A DNA stretch of 64,000 bases from Skermanella rosea. Lineage in GTDB: Bacteria > Pseudomonadota > Alphaproteobacteria > Azospirillales > Azospirillaceae. Under the pieces are notes generated by a model that saw only the letters and a list, made by a program, of their open reading frames with translations, was not told the origin of the DNA and searched no databases. This document shows positions 43,812 through 52,863 of this stretch, piece after piece; position 1 is the stretch's first letter, and each line of letters opens with the position of its first letter. The translations under genes and the position numbers were made by a program. The stretch is taken from contig NZ_CP086112.1 in the NCBI RefSeq assembly GCF_016806835.2, positions 514,001 through 578,000 on the forward strand, in the 5' to 3' direction.

Positions 43812-45305
43812 TCAGCCGCCCTCTCCTTCGCCGCCGGGCAGGGGCGTCAGGGCGCCCTCCAGGCTCGGGATGCCGGTCAGGACTCCGCGGAAGTTCAGAA
43901 GCTTCGGCCCCACCCGCATGCCGTTGGGGAAAAGCTGGAATTCACGGATGGCCAGCTCGTGGATGCCGGAGCGCTTCTTGACCACCGAGATCGCCTTGCG
44001 GACCTCGCCGCCCGCCTCGAAGAACCGCAGGAGCACGACGGTGTCGCTGATGAAGGACAGGTCCACCGGGTTCTCGACGTTGCCGACGATGCCCTGCTGG
44101 GCCAGGATCAGGATGGTCACGACTCCCTTGTTGTTCAGGTAGTTCAGCAGTTCGTGCAGCTGGAGGATCAGCGCGGTCTCCTCCGGCATGGTGTTGATAT
44201 AGGAATTGAGGCTGTCGATCACGACGACGCGCGCGTCGAAGTCCTCGACCTGCCGGCGGACCTGCCAGACGAACTCGCCGGGCGACAGGCGCGACGGGCT
44301 GGCCCGGTGCCAGCCGAGCCGCCCCGACCCGACCGGCCCGGCGATGTCGATGCCGAGCGCGGCGCTGCGGTCCGACAGGGTGCCGAACGTCTCGTCGAAG
44401 GAGAAGTAGGAGGCGTGCTCGCCGGCCCGGACGGCCGACATCGCGTATTGCAGCGCCAGCGACGATTTGCCGACGCCCGACGGGCCGACCAGCATGGTGG
44501 TGGTGCCGCGGGTCAGCCCTCCGCCGAGCAGGTCGTCCAGTTCCTTGAGGCCGCTGGACATGTCGGCGGTACCGAACTCGGCGCGGTGTTCCTCGGAGAT
44601 CAGGCTGGGGAACACCAGCACGTCGCCCGACGTGATCGCGAAATCGTGCCAGCCGCTCTGGTAGTCGGCGCCGCGCATCTTGGCGACCCGCAGCCGGCGG
44701 CGCGACGCGCCGTAGTTCCGCTCGATCATCTCCAGGGAGATGACGCCGTGCATCAGGCTGTGCAGTTCCTTGCTGCCGAGATGGCTGGTCAGGTCGTCCA
44801 GCACCAGCGTCGTGCAGCGGCGGCCCTGGAGCGCCTGCTTCAGCGCCAGGATCTGCCGGCGGTAGCGGAGCTGGTCCTGCGCGATCAGCCGAAGCTCGGA
44901 CAGGCTGTCGATCACCACGCGGTCGGGCTTGTCGACGGCGATGCGGTCGGTGATCAGCCGCATCGTCTCGCCCAGCTCGACCTCCGCCGGGTAGAGCACG
45001 GACTGCTGACGGTCCAGTTCCGCTTCGATCGGGATCAGGTCGAACAGGTCGATGCCGTCCAGCGACCAGCCGTGGCTGGCGGCGGAGGCGACCAGTTCCT
45101 CGGTGGATTCCGACAGGGTGATGTATAGCCCCCGCTCGCCCATCCGGCGCCCTTCCAGCAGGAACTGGAGGGCGATGGTGGTCTTGCCGGCACCGGGAGC
45201 CCCTTCGAGCAGGTGCAGCCTGTGGTACGGCAGGCCGCCCCGCAGGACCAGGTCCAGTTCAGGGATACCGGTCTGCAGCTTCTTCGTCGGTACCGGCTCG
45301 GGCAC
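43812..45305 (-). CDS. KaiC-like double RecA-domain ATPase
   Basis: A 497-aa protein with two KaiC domains. N-domain Walker A is GAPGAGKTT with Walker B VVIDSLSELRLI. C-domain Walker A is GPSGVGKSS with Walker B VVVIDSLNSYINTMPEE, and CI-type starts are seen in TGIPELDLVLRGGLPYHRLH and SGLKELDDLLGGGLTRGTTT. No kaiA or kaiB is present. In non-cyanobacteria, KaiC homologues next to histidine kinases are linked to stress and signalling rather than clocks. GTG at 45305 has AGGGAG 7 bp upstream. It overlaps the hybrid kinase gene downstream. Confidence 0.9.
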   Translation of the reverse strand: MPEPVPTKKLQTGIPELDLVLRGGLPYHRLHLLEGAPGAGKTTIALQFLLEGRRMGERGLYITLSESTEELVASAASHGWSLDGIDLFDLIPIEAELDRQQSVLYPAEVELGETMRLITDRIAVDKPDRVVIDSLSELRLIAQDQLRYRRQILALKQALQGRRCTTLVLDDLTSHLGSKELHSLMHGVISLEMIERNYGASRRRLRVAKMRGADYQSGWHDFAITSGDVLVFPSLISEEHRAEFGTADMSSGLKELDDLLGGGLTRGTTTMLVGPSGVGKSSLALQYAMSAVRAGEHASYFSFDETFGTLSDRSAALGIDIAGPVGSGRLGWHRASPSRLSPGEFVWQVRRQVEDFDARVVVIDSLNSYINTMPEETALILQLHELLNYLNNKGVVTILILAQQGIVGNVENPVDLSFISDTVVLLRFFEAGGEVRKAISVVKKRSGIHELAIREFQLFPNGMRVGPKLLNFRGVLTGIPSLEGALTPLPGGEGEGG

Positions 45306-45512
45306 GCATGACTCCCTGTTCGATTGAATGGCCGGGAGGCGCTTCCGCCGCGCAGAACTCCGCATGACCGGTGAAACGGATTGGAACGTCAATCGGTTCA
45401 CCGCGTCCGGCCGAATTCGGGAAGGCGCCTCCCGCGGCCCTGCGGCTGTCCGGCACGGTGATTGCTGGCTCAATCAGAGAGGGCTCTTCTGGTGGAGCGT
45501 TCCTTCGTTCAT

Positions 45513-45602
45513 CGTCATGACCGGGCTTGACCCGGTCATCGCTTGCAGACGCCATCAGCGCCGCCGTGCAGGGAGATGCCCGGATCAAGTCCGGGTATGA
45601 CG
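45513..45602. repeat. Dispersed palindromic repeat pair in a 505-bp gap
   Basis: The 28-nt arms at 45513-45540 and 45575-45602 are inverted copies (23 of 28 matching). Each is centred on a CCGGGCTTGACCCGG or CCCGGATCAAGTCCGGG palindrome with ATGAC/GTCAT ends. This type of repeat is common between genes in alphaproteobacterial genomes. The rest of 45306-45810 shows no convincing gene. Confidence 0.7.
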
Positions 45603-45810
45603 AAAAGGGGGCGCTTCCGCCCACAGCTCAGTCTTTTGCGCAGTGTTCAACAACCGTCCCGGACAGCCGTGATCCTGGGACCGCGAACCCACGGAATGAC
45701 TCATCTTGAAAAGCAGGTTTTACGATGAGTTGGCGAGCGCGCCCCGGCGCCAGGCCCCGGGGGGCCTTAGCCGGGGGCGAACCGTACCGGTCGGCGCGGG
45801 GAAAGGATGT

Positions 45811-46821
45811 TCAGCGGCGCGGCCCGGTCAGCGCGGCGTGGACCAGGAAGCCCAGCCCGCCGACCAGCGCCACGCCCGCGGCGAAGCTCGCGGCGCGCGC
45901 GGCGCCGCCGCTGGAGGTCAGGCGCAGATGGTGGCGCGGCAGGCCGAAGCGGCCGCGCATCCGGTGCAGGCCGGGCACCGTCTCGAACAGGTTGTCGGGG
46001 CGGCCCTGCCTTTCCGGCTCGGCCGTCAGCTGCCCCTCCACCGCGTTGTCCGCGAGGTAGCGGTCTGCAAAGCCGGGCAGCGCGTAGTTGCCCAGGATCG
46101 CCTGCATGGCGGAGGCGCCCAGCCAGACCTCCCGCCGGGGCCGCTCCGCCACCCGGACGACGGCGCGGCCGATGTCCTCCGGCTGGAAGATCTTGCCCAT
46201 GGGGCGGGCGCGCCGGGGCATGTGGCTGCGCGCCCAGTCGAACTGCGGCGTGTTCACGGCCGGAAGCTGGACCATCGAGATCCTGACACCGCTGCCGTCG
46301 TGGATCAGCTCCGATCGGAGCCCGTCGATGAAGCCGCGGATCGCCGCCTTGGCGCCGCAGTACGCCGCCTGGAGCGGGATCGAGCGGTAGGCCAGGGCCG
46401 AGCCGATCTGGATCACCGTCCCGCGGTCCCGCCCGGACATGTGGCGCAACGCCGCCTGGATGCCGAAGGCCGACCCGAGATAGGTCACCTCGGTCACCCG
46501 GCGCAGCTCCTCGGGCTCGAGGTCGCGGACCCGCCCGAACACGGTGACCATCGCGTTGTTGACCCACACGTCGATCGGCCCCAGCTCGCGCTCGATCCGG
46601 TCGGCGGCGTCGTGGACCGCCGCTTCGTCCGCGACGTCCAGGGGCAGGACCAGCGCTTCCCCGCCCAGCCGCTCGACCTCCCGGGCGACTTCGTCGAGCG
46701 CTTCCTTCGACCGGGCGATCAGGCCGATCGAGGCGCCCCATTCGGCGGCGAAGGCGAGGGCGATGGCACGGCCGATGCCGGCGGACGCGCCGGTCACGCA
46801 GACGACGGGAGCGGTTTCCAT
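45811..46821 (-). CDS. SDR-family oxidoreductase with C-terminal membrane helix
   Basis: A 336-aa short-chain dehydrogenase. The nucleotide site is VVCVTGASAGIGRAIALAF, with VWVNNAMVTVFG. The catalytic Ser is in IQIGSALAYRS and YxxxK is in AAYCGAKAAIRGFIDG. The C-terminal 100 residues leave the classic fold, ending in a basic region and a hydrophobic helix (AAGVALVGGLGFLVHAAL) that probably anchors it to the membrane. The substrate is unknown. The ATG at 46819-46821 is preceded by GAAAGAGG. Confidence 0.87.
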   Translation of the reverse strand: METAPVVCVTGASAGIGRAIALAFAAEWGASIGLIARSKEALDEVAREVERLGGEALVLPLDVADEAAVHDAADRIERELGPIDVWVNNAMVTVFGRVRDLEPEELRRVTEVTYLGSAFGIQAALRHMSGRDRGTVIQIGSALAYRSIPLQAAYCGAKAAIRGFIDGLRSELIHDGSGVRISMVQLPAVNTPQFDWARSHMPRRARPMGKIFQPEDIGRAVVRVAERPRREVWLGASAMQAILGNYALPGFADRYLADNAVEGQLTAEPERQGRPDNLFETVPGLHRMRGRFGLPRHHLRLTSSGGAARAASFAAGVALVGGLGFLVHAALTGPRR

Positions 46822-46906
46822 GATGGGCCTCTTTCGGCGGCAGGATGAACGATATCCAGCCAACCCCCTGCGGGATGCCGAGTTCCATGGGGCCGCCGGG
46901 ACCGCG

Positions 46907-49417
46907 TCAGCCCACCTCCGTGTCCACGCCGGCGGTCAGCAGCGATGCGACGGCATCCCTCAGGAGGGTGGGGCTGACCGGCTTGGTCAGGACCGCCGCC
47001 TTGTCGAAGCGGCCGTCCGGTTCGTTGAGCGAGCCGTATCCCGTGCAGAACAGGAACGGCACCCCCATGTCGTCCAGCACGGAGGCGACCGGGTACGAGG
47101 GCTGGCCGAACAGGTTGACGTCCAGGACGGCCGCGTCCGGCCGGGAGGTGCGCGCCAGCTCGATCGCCTCCTGCAGGCGCCCGACCGGGCCGAGCACGCG
47201 GTATCCCGCCGTCTCCAGTTCCCGCGCCATCGCCGTGGCGGTCAGCGCCTCGTCCTCCACGATCATCACCGCGGCGTTCCTGATGGGCTTCCGGGGCTGG
47301 TCCTCGGCCGGCCGGGGCGCCGCCGGGAGGGCCGGGGCTCGCACCCCGCTCGTCCGGAAGCAGTCCGGCGGAAGCGTCATCCGCAGGCACAGCCCGGTCC
47401 GGCGCCAGTCGCGGGACAGGTCGCCCCGGAGCTGCCCCTTGATCGTCCGGTCGATCACGAAGGTCCCGAAGCTGGATCGCGTCGGCGGGGACACCGGCGG
47501 CCCGCCCTCCTCCCGCCAGTCGACGACGAGCTTCCCGTCCCCGGGGTCGACCGACCAGGAGACGGCGACCCGCCCCGCGGGAACGGAGAGCGCGCCGTGC
47601 TTGGCGGCGTTGGTCGCCAGTTCGTGCAGCACGATCGAGATCGCCTGCGCGGCCTCCGCCACGACCGAGACCGGGGTTCCCGACAGGCCGACGCGGCCGT
47701 TGCCGGCAAGCGCCTCCAGTTCCGCCTGGAGCATGACTTCCAGGTCGGCACCCGACCAGCGGGTCGTGGCAAGGAGGGTGTGGACGCGGGCCATCGCCGC
47801 GACGCGGCCCTGGACGGCCTCGATGAAAGCGGCCGGGTCGTCGGACCGGCTCAACTGCATGATCGACTGCACGACGGCGAGGGCGTTCTTGGCGCGGTGG
47901 TCCACCTCCCGCATCAGCAGGTGCAGGCTCGCCTCGGCCTCCTTGCGCTCGGTCAGGTCGGCGGCCATGGTGACCACGAGCCGCCGGTCCCGGCTGTCGC
48001 GCCCGATCTTGGCGGAACGGAACGACCAGACGCGCGTCCGGCCGTCCGCCGTCCGGACCTGGAACTCCCCTTCGTCGATCGGACGGTCCAGCGCGACCAC
48101 CCGGGCGGTGCCGAGGGTCCCGTCCCGCCCTTCGGCGACGAAGGCGCGCCTCTCCCAGCCCTCCAGGGTGGCGATCTCGTCGCGCCGGTAGCCGGTCGCC
48201 TCGATCAGCGTCCGGCTGACATGCACGATCTCCCCGCCTTCGGCATGCACGATGATGGGGAAGGGAGCCCCTTCCACGACGCGCCGCAACCGGGCCTCGC
48301 TCTCCGTCAATGCTGCCTCGCGCTTCCCGATCAGATCAGCCGCGCCGCGCAGGGCGTCACCCATCGCCTCGATCTCCACGACGCCTCGGCCCGGAACGGC
48401 GACCGGCCGGCCGGCACCGAGCGCCTCGGCGGAACCGGCGAGATCGGCGATCTGGTGCGCCAGCCGGCGACCCACGAGCAGGGCGACGCTGAGCCCGATC
48501 AGGAAAAGGAGTGCGCCGCCGCCCGCGAAAAGCGCCAGGGTCCGCCGCCACGGCGCCGCCACCAGGGACTCGGGAACGCTGACCCCGACCAGCCAGCCGG
48601 CAACCTCGGAACGCTGGTAGGCTTGCAACGACGGGACGCCGTCCAGACTCTCCGCGGACTGGATGCTTTGCGGCAGGTCCCTCATCCTGGCCCACAGGTC
48701 GTCCCGGAGCCGGGTGCCGACGAACTCCCGGGGCCGGTGCGAGCGGCCGATCAGGATGCCGTCGCGATCGACCATGCCCGCCACCCAGCCCTCGGGGAGG
48801 CGCTCGGGGGAAATGATAGCCTGGAGCCGGTCCAGCCCGATGGTCAGGCTGAGGAGGTAGCGGGGCTCGCCGCCACGGGGGACCGGGACGACCACGATCA
48901 GCAGCGGCGTCCTGGCGACGGCCCCCGTCAGCAGGCCGGAGACCTGCGGCTCGCCGGTCTCGATCGCCCGCCGGTCCACTTCGAAGCTGTCGTTGCGCGG
49001 CAGGGGCGTGCCCCACGGCACGCGCGTGTTGACGAGTTGCTGGCTCGTCAGGTCGCGGACCAGGATGTTGGTGCCGAGCAGGTCGCGCACCTGGACGGCG
49101 CGCCGGTAGAAAGCCTCGAAGTTGCCGTCGATCAGCGTGCCGGCCGTCGCCAGGACCTCCGCCCCGGCGACGATCCGGGAGACCTCGCGGTCGATGTCCT
49201 CCGCGAGCAGCCTCGCCCTGTCCTGGACCTGCCGGGTGATCAGGCCGGCCTGATCCTTCGCGTCTTGATAAAGCAGCAGCATGCAGAACAGCGCGAGCGG
49301 CAGGACGCAGGCGGTCACCAGCAGCACCAGCCATGTCCGCACGCGGAAGGACGGCGAAGGGCGGGGGGAGCGCGATCCGGGCGACCGGGCGGTGTTCCCG
49401 TCCGGAGTATCAGACAT
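46907..49417 (-). CDS. Membrane hybrid PAS-HWE histidine kinase with receiver (second copy)
   Basis: An 836-aa kinase. TM1 is about 28-50, an extracytoplasmic Cache-like sensor (YRRAVQVRDLLGTNILVRDL) follows, and TM2 is near 312-335. A PAS domain starts RRVVEGAPFPIIVHAEGGE. The HWE helix is MREVDHRAKNALAVVQSIMQ (His near 501), followed by the ATPase domain (IVLHELATNAAKHGAL). A receiver starts at about 715 with VMIVEDEALTATAMARELE and an Asp in AAVLDVNLFGQP. From the PAS onward it is a near-paralogue of the kinase at 21022-23256, but the input domain differs. Confidence 0.9.
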   Translation of the reverse strand: MSDTPDGNTARSPGSRSPRPSPSFRVRTWLVLLVTACVLPLALFCMLLLYQDAKDQAGLITRQVQDRARLLAEDIDREVSRIVAGAEVLATAGTLIDGNFEAFYRRAVQVRDLLGTNILVRDLTSQQLVNTRVPWGTPLPRNDSFEVDRRAIETGEPQVSGLLTGAVARTPLLIVVVPVPRGGEPRYLLSLTIGLDRLQAIISPERLPEGWVAGMVDRDGILIGRSHRPREFVGTRLRDDLWARMRDLPQSIQSAESLDGVPSLQAYQRSEVAGWLVGVSVPESLVAAPWRRTLALFAGGGALLFLIGLSVALLVGRRLAHQIADLAGSAEALGAGRPVAVPGRGVVEIEAMGDALRGAADLIGKREAALTESEARLRRVVEGAPFPIIVHAEGGEIVHVSRTLIEATGYRRDEIATLEGWERRAFVAEGRDGTLGTARVVALDRPIDEGEFQVRTADGRTRVWSFRSAKIGRDSRDRRLVVTMAADLTERKEAEASLHLLMREVDHRAKNALAVVQSIMQLSRSDDPAAFIEAVQGRVAAMARVHTLLATTRWSGADLEVMLQAELEALAGNGRVGLSGTPVSVVAEAAQAISIVLHELATNAAKHGALSVPAGRVAVSWSVDPGDGKLVVDWREEGGPPVSPPTRSSFGTFVIDRTIKGQLRGDLSRDWRRTGLCLRMTLPPDCFRTSGVRAPALPAAPRPAEDQPRKPIRNAAVMIVEDEALTATAMARELETAGYRVLGPVGRLQEAIELARTSRPDAAVLDVNLFGQPSYPVASVLDDMGVPFLFCTGYGSLNEPDGRFDKAAVLTKPVSPTLLRDAVASLLTAGVDTEVG

Positions 49418-49559
49418 CAGCTCTCGAATTCCACATCAGGTCTCACCGCCGATCCACTTGACCAAGCCTTGTTCGAGGTCAGGCTCGGAAAGGGCACTAT
49501 ACTCGGGGTAGCAACTATAGCTTCCCGCGCAAAGGGGTAAATAGTTGGTGCGCGACAAT

Positions 49560-49593
49560 GGGCCCGCCGCCGGAATATTCCGGCGGCGGGCCC
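49560..49593. terminator. 34-bp perfect palindrome after the PhoX gene
   Basis: GGGCCCGCCGCCGGAAT and its exact complement meet with no loop, centred on AATATT. It starts 5 bp beyond the minus-strand PhoX stop. No T tract follows on either strand, so it may be a factor-assisted terminator or mRNA-protecting hairpin. Confidence 0.6.
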
Positions 49594-49598
49594 ACGAT

Positions 49599-51599
49599 TC
49601 AGCTTCCGACCGGGCCGCCGTCCTGCTTGGTGACGACCACCACCGACGGGCGCGGCGGCATGCCGGGCTGGAAGTCGGGCCAGCGGGTCAGCGGGTTCTC
49701 CAGGGTCGAGTCCTCGCCCTCGGCCGGGTGCTGCACGGCCAGGAACAGCGTCTTCCCGTCGGGGGTGAATTCCGGCCCGCACATCTCCGCCCCGGCCGGG
49801 CAGCCGAAGAAGAACTTCACCAGCGCCCGCCCCGGCCCTTCCAGGTCGCAGGCGTACATGCCGTCCGGGATGCCGTTCTTCGCCTGTGCCTCGCCCTGGT
49901 CGGTCGAGATCCACAGCCGTCCCTGCGGATCGAAGGCGCAGTTGTCCGGCGAGGACAGCCACACGTCCGTTGCCGGGTGGTAGGCCGCCTTGTCCTTTTC
50001 CGAGGCGGGATTGCCGGCCAGCAGCACGTGGTCCCACCGGAAGGTCCCGGCCGCGTGGTCGGCCTCCCGGCCGGTGCCGCCGGGCGGGATCAGCTCGACG
50101 ATCTGGCCGTGGCGGTTCTCGGGACGCGGGTTGACCGCGTCGACCTGGCCTGCCTTGCGCCGCGTGTTGTTGGTGCACATGACGTAGACGCGGCCGTTGA
50201 CCGGGTTCGGCTCCACGTCCTCCGGCCGGTCCATCGGCGTGGCGCCGACCAGGTCGGCGGCGCGCCGGGTCTCGATCAGCACCTCGGCCTGGCTCTCGAA
50301 GCCGTTGGCCGCGGTCAGCGGTCCCTGCCCGTGGACCAGCGGCAGCCACTCCAGGGTGCCGTCGTCGCCGAACTTGGCGACCGACAGGGTTCCCTCGTCC
50401 AGCAGGTCGCGGTTGGCGGCCCGGTCGTCGGGATCGTAGGTGCCCTTCGTGACGAAGCGGTAGAGATAGTCGAACCGCTCGTCGTCGCCCGAATACAGCA
50501 CGACGCGGCCGTCCTTGTTGAGGATGCTGGTCGCGCCTTCGTGCTTGAACCGGCCGAGCGCCGTCCGCTTCACCGGCACCGACGCGGCGTCGTAGGGGTC
50601 GTACTCGGTCATCCAGCCGAACCGGTTGGACTCGTTGGGCTCCTTGCCCAGGTCGAAGCGGTCGACGGTCTCGTGCCACCAGTATCGCGACTCCGCCGAG
50701 ATCCCGTAGCGCTTGTAGTGCTTGGCCTGCGGCGACGAGTCCGGATCGCCGCCGCCGAAGTAGCCGTTGAAGTTCTCCTCCGAGATCAGGATGGTGCCCC
50801 ACGGCGTCTTGCCGCCGGCGCAGTTGTTGAGCACGCCGTACACCGTGGTGCCGGCCGGGTCGGCGCCGGTCCGCATGCGCGCGTGCCCGGCGGCCGGGCC
50901 GGAGATGCGGCAGGCCGTGTTCATGGTGATCCGGCGGGCATAGGGGCTGCCGTCGACCACGGCCCAGCGCCCGTTCTCCTTCCTGACCTCAATCACGGTG
51001 TGGCCGTGCGCGGCCATCTCGACCTTGGTTTCCTCCGGGGTGGTGCCCCGCTCCTTGCGCTTCCCGTCCGCGCCGGCCTGGAGCCAATCGGCGAACATCA
51101 GCTCGGGTGCGGTGTATTCGTGGTTGATGCCGAGAAGCCCATGCTCGGAACTGCCGGAGCCATGGGGAAGCGGCAGGTAGCCGATATAGTCGCAGTTGTA
51201 GCCGAACTGCTTCTCCTGCGCGGCGCCGGTCAGGTTCTTCGGGTCGAACGCCGGCGCGTCGGGCATCACCTTGTCGCCCCAGCGGATCAGCAGGTCGACG
51301 TCGTAGCCGGGAGCCACCTGGTGGGTGTCCAGGATGACATGCCTGGGCTGCGTGAAGGTGAGCGTGGACGCCCCTTGCGCCGCCGCGTCGGACGGCCGAA
51401 GCACGGCGCCGGCGGCTCCCGTCGCGAAGGCGGCGCCCAGCGCGGTCGTGGTGCCGAGCAGGCCTTTCAGCAGGTCGCGCCTGCCGGCCCGTATCCCGGA
51501 GATTTCCAGGAACGGGGTATTGGTCGAATCATTGCTGCCGATGTCATCGGCGTCCTCGACGACGATGGGTCCGAAACGCTCGTCCAGGCTCTTCGCCAT
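49599..51599 (-). CDS. PhoX-family alkaline phosphatase
   Basis: A 666-aa DUF839/PhoX protein. It has a Tat signal (RAGRRDLLKGLLGTTTALGA), consistent with periplasmic export after folding with its Ca/Fe cofactor. Typical segments are GLLGINHEYTAPELMFADWL, GTILISEENFNGYFGGGD, EDVEPNPVNGRVYVMCTNNT and SPDNCAFDPQGRLWISTD. The role is release of phosphate from organic esters. A CTGTCAT half Pho box occurs near 51674, but a full PhoB site was not found. The start at 51597-51599 (MAKSLDERFG) is preferred over a frame open to 51701. Confidence 0.9.
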   Translation of the reverse strand: MAKSLDERFGPIVVEDADDIGSNDSTNTPFLEISGIRAGRRDLLKGLLGTTTALGAAFATGAAGAVLRPSDAAAQGASTLTFTQPRHVILDTHQVAPGYDVDLLIRWGDKVMPDAPAFDPKNLTGAAQEKQFGYNCDYIGYLPLPHGSGSSEHGLLGINHEYTAPELMFADWLQAGADGKRKERGTTPEETKVEMAAHGHTVIEVRKENGRWAVVDGSPYARRITMNTACRISGPAAGHARMRTGADPAGTTVYGVLNNCAGGKTPWGTILISEENFNGYFGGGDPDSSPQAKHYKRYGISAESRYWWHETVDRFDLGKEPNESNRFGWMTEYDPYDAASVPVKRTALGRFKHEGATSILNKDGRVVLYSGDDERFDYLYRFVTKGTYDPDDRAANRDLLDEGTLSVAKFGDDGTLEWLPLVHGQGPLTAANGFESQAEVLIETRRAADLVGATPMDRPEDVEPNPVNGRVYVMCTNNTRRKAGQVDAVNPRPENRHGQIVELIPPGGTGREADHAAGTFRWDHVLLAGNPASEKDKAAYHPATDVWLSSPDNCAFDPQGRLWISTDQGEAQAKNGIPDGMYACDLEGPGRALVKFFFGCPAGAEMCGPEFTPDGKTLFLAVQHPAEGEDSTLENPLTRWPDFQPGMPPRPSVVVVTKQDGGPVGS

Positions 51600-51797
51600 G
51601 GTCTCCCTTTCTCTTTTTCTGACCCGGCCATTCTTGCGGGCCGGCACGGACAGGCTAGCCCCAGCCGTGTCCCCTGTCATCCGTTCAGGCGGATCAAGCA
51701 CTTAAGGACAGCGGGTTCCGCCCGGGCGAACCGTCCCCATATGTACGGTACGGTACGCGCGGGGCGGCCCCCAAAGGCGTGCCGTCCGGGAGAGAGC

Positions 51798-52850
51798 ATG
51801 GGACTGATCTTCGATGCCGGTTCGGATCCGCAGCGTCGCGCCTTCGCGGAGCGAGCCGTCCTGCGTTACTGGCTCCGGCATCCCGAGATGGCGCAGCGGT
51901 ACGGCGACACGGGCCGCCGGCGCTGCGTCGAGGACATGCAGTACACGCTGCTTTACCTGGAGGCCGCCACCACCACCGGCAGCCTGGAACTGTTCCGCAA
52001 TTACACGGAATGGCTCCGGTCGATCTTCATCTGTCACCACCTCGACGTCGCCGACCTGGCCGGAACGCTGGAAACGCTCCTGGAAATCTTCACCGAGCGC
52101 GGCGACGCCCTGCCGGCCGAGTACCTGGCCGACAGCCTGCGGCTGATGGACAGCATGGAGGACGTCCCCGCGAGCCGGCTCGCGGAGAACAATCCGCACC
52201 GGACCCTGGCGCAGGCGTATCTGACGCTGCTGCTCGACCAGGACCGGCAGGGCGCCACGGACCTGATCATCAACGCCGCCGACACCGGCATCCCGCTGAC
52301 CGAACTTTACCTGCACGTCCTCCAGCCCTGCCTCCACGAGGTGGGCCGGCTCTGGATGACCGGCCGGCTCACCATCCCGCAGGAGCATTTCGTCACGACG
52401 ACCACCCAGTCGATCCTGGCCCAGCTTCAGCCCTATGCCGCCTGCCGCTCGGGCAACGGGCGGCGCCTCCTCGCCGTCTGCATCGACGGGGAACTGCACG
52501 AGATCGGCCTGCACATGGTCGGCGACGTCTTCACCCTGAACGGCTGGGAAACCACCTACCTGGGCGCCAGCGTTCCCGTGGGCGACATCGTCAAGGCCGT
52601 GGAGACGCAGAAGCCGGAGCTCCTGGCCCTGTCCGTCACCATCGCTCCGAACCTGCCGAAGGCCGCCGCCCTGATCGAGGCCCTGAGGGCCGATCCGGAG
52701 TGCGACGGCACCCGGATCATCGTCGGGGGCTATCCTTTCAACCGCTGCCCCGACCTGTGGAGGCGGATCGGCGCCGACGCCCATGGCCGCGACGCCGCCG
52801 CGGCGGTCGCCTGGGCCGACAGGCAATTCGCGCTTCCCGGTCCGGCATAG
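51798..52850 (+). CDS. Cobalamin-binding protein with photoreceptor motif
   Basis: A 350-aa protein. Residues about 1-130 are helical and unassigned (AVLRYWLRHPEMAQRYGDTG, YTEWLRSIFICHHLDVADLA). Residues about 165-220 form a four-helix B12-binding cap containing LWMTGRLTIPQEHF, the Wx9EH motif that contacts adenosylcobalamin in CarH-type light sensors. The Rossmann B12 domain follows with GELHEIGLHMVGDVF (ExHxxG variant) and VGGYPFNRC. No DNA-binding domain is present, so output must be by protein contact. The promoter region has GTACG repeated three times in phase (51743-51757). Confidence 0.8.
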   Translation: MGLIFDAGSDPQRRAFAERAVLRYWLRHPEMAQRYGDTGRRRCVEDMQYTLLYLEAATTTGSLELFRNYTEWLRSIFICHHLDVADLAGTLETLLEIFTERGDALPAEYLADSLRLMDSMEDVPASRLAENNPHRTLAQAYLTLLLDQDRQGATDLIINAADTGIPLTELYLHVLQPCLHEVGRLWMTGRLTIPQEHFVTTTTQSILAQLQPYAACRSGNGRRLLAVCIDGELHEIGLHMVGDVFTLNGWETTYLGASVPVGDIVKAVETQKPELLALSVTIAPNLPKAAALIEALRADPECDGTRIIVGGYPFNRCPDLWRRIGADAHGRDAAAAVAWADRQFALPGPA

Positions 52851-52863
52851 GCCGTCCCGCGCA

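Noticed and set aside
46544-49540. Almost 1,000-codon plus-strand frame over the second HWE kinase
   Set aside because: Antisense shadow with no motif; the minus strand encodes an intact kinase.
51660-51700. PhoB box upstream of PhoX
   Set aside because: Only a single CTGTCAT half-site was seen, without the second half at 11-bp spacing.
49545-51797. N-terminal extension of the cobalamin-binding protein gene
   Set aside because: The open frame upstream of the ATG at 51798 is antisense to PhoX. Protein-like sequence and a start context begin at MGLIFDAG.
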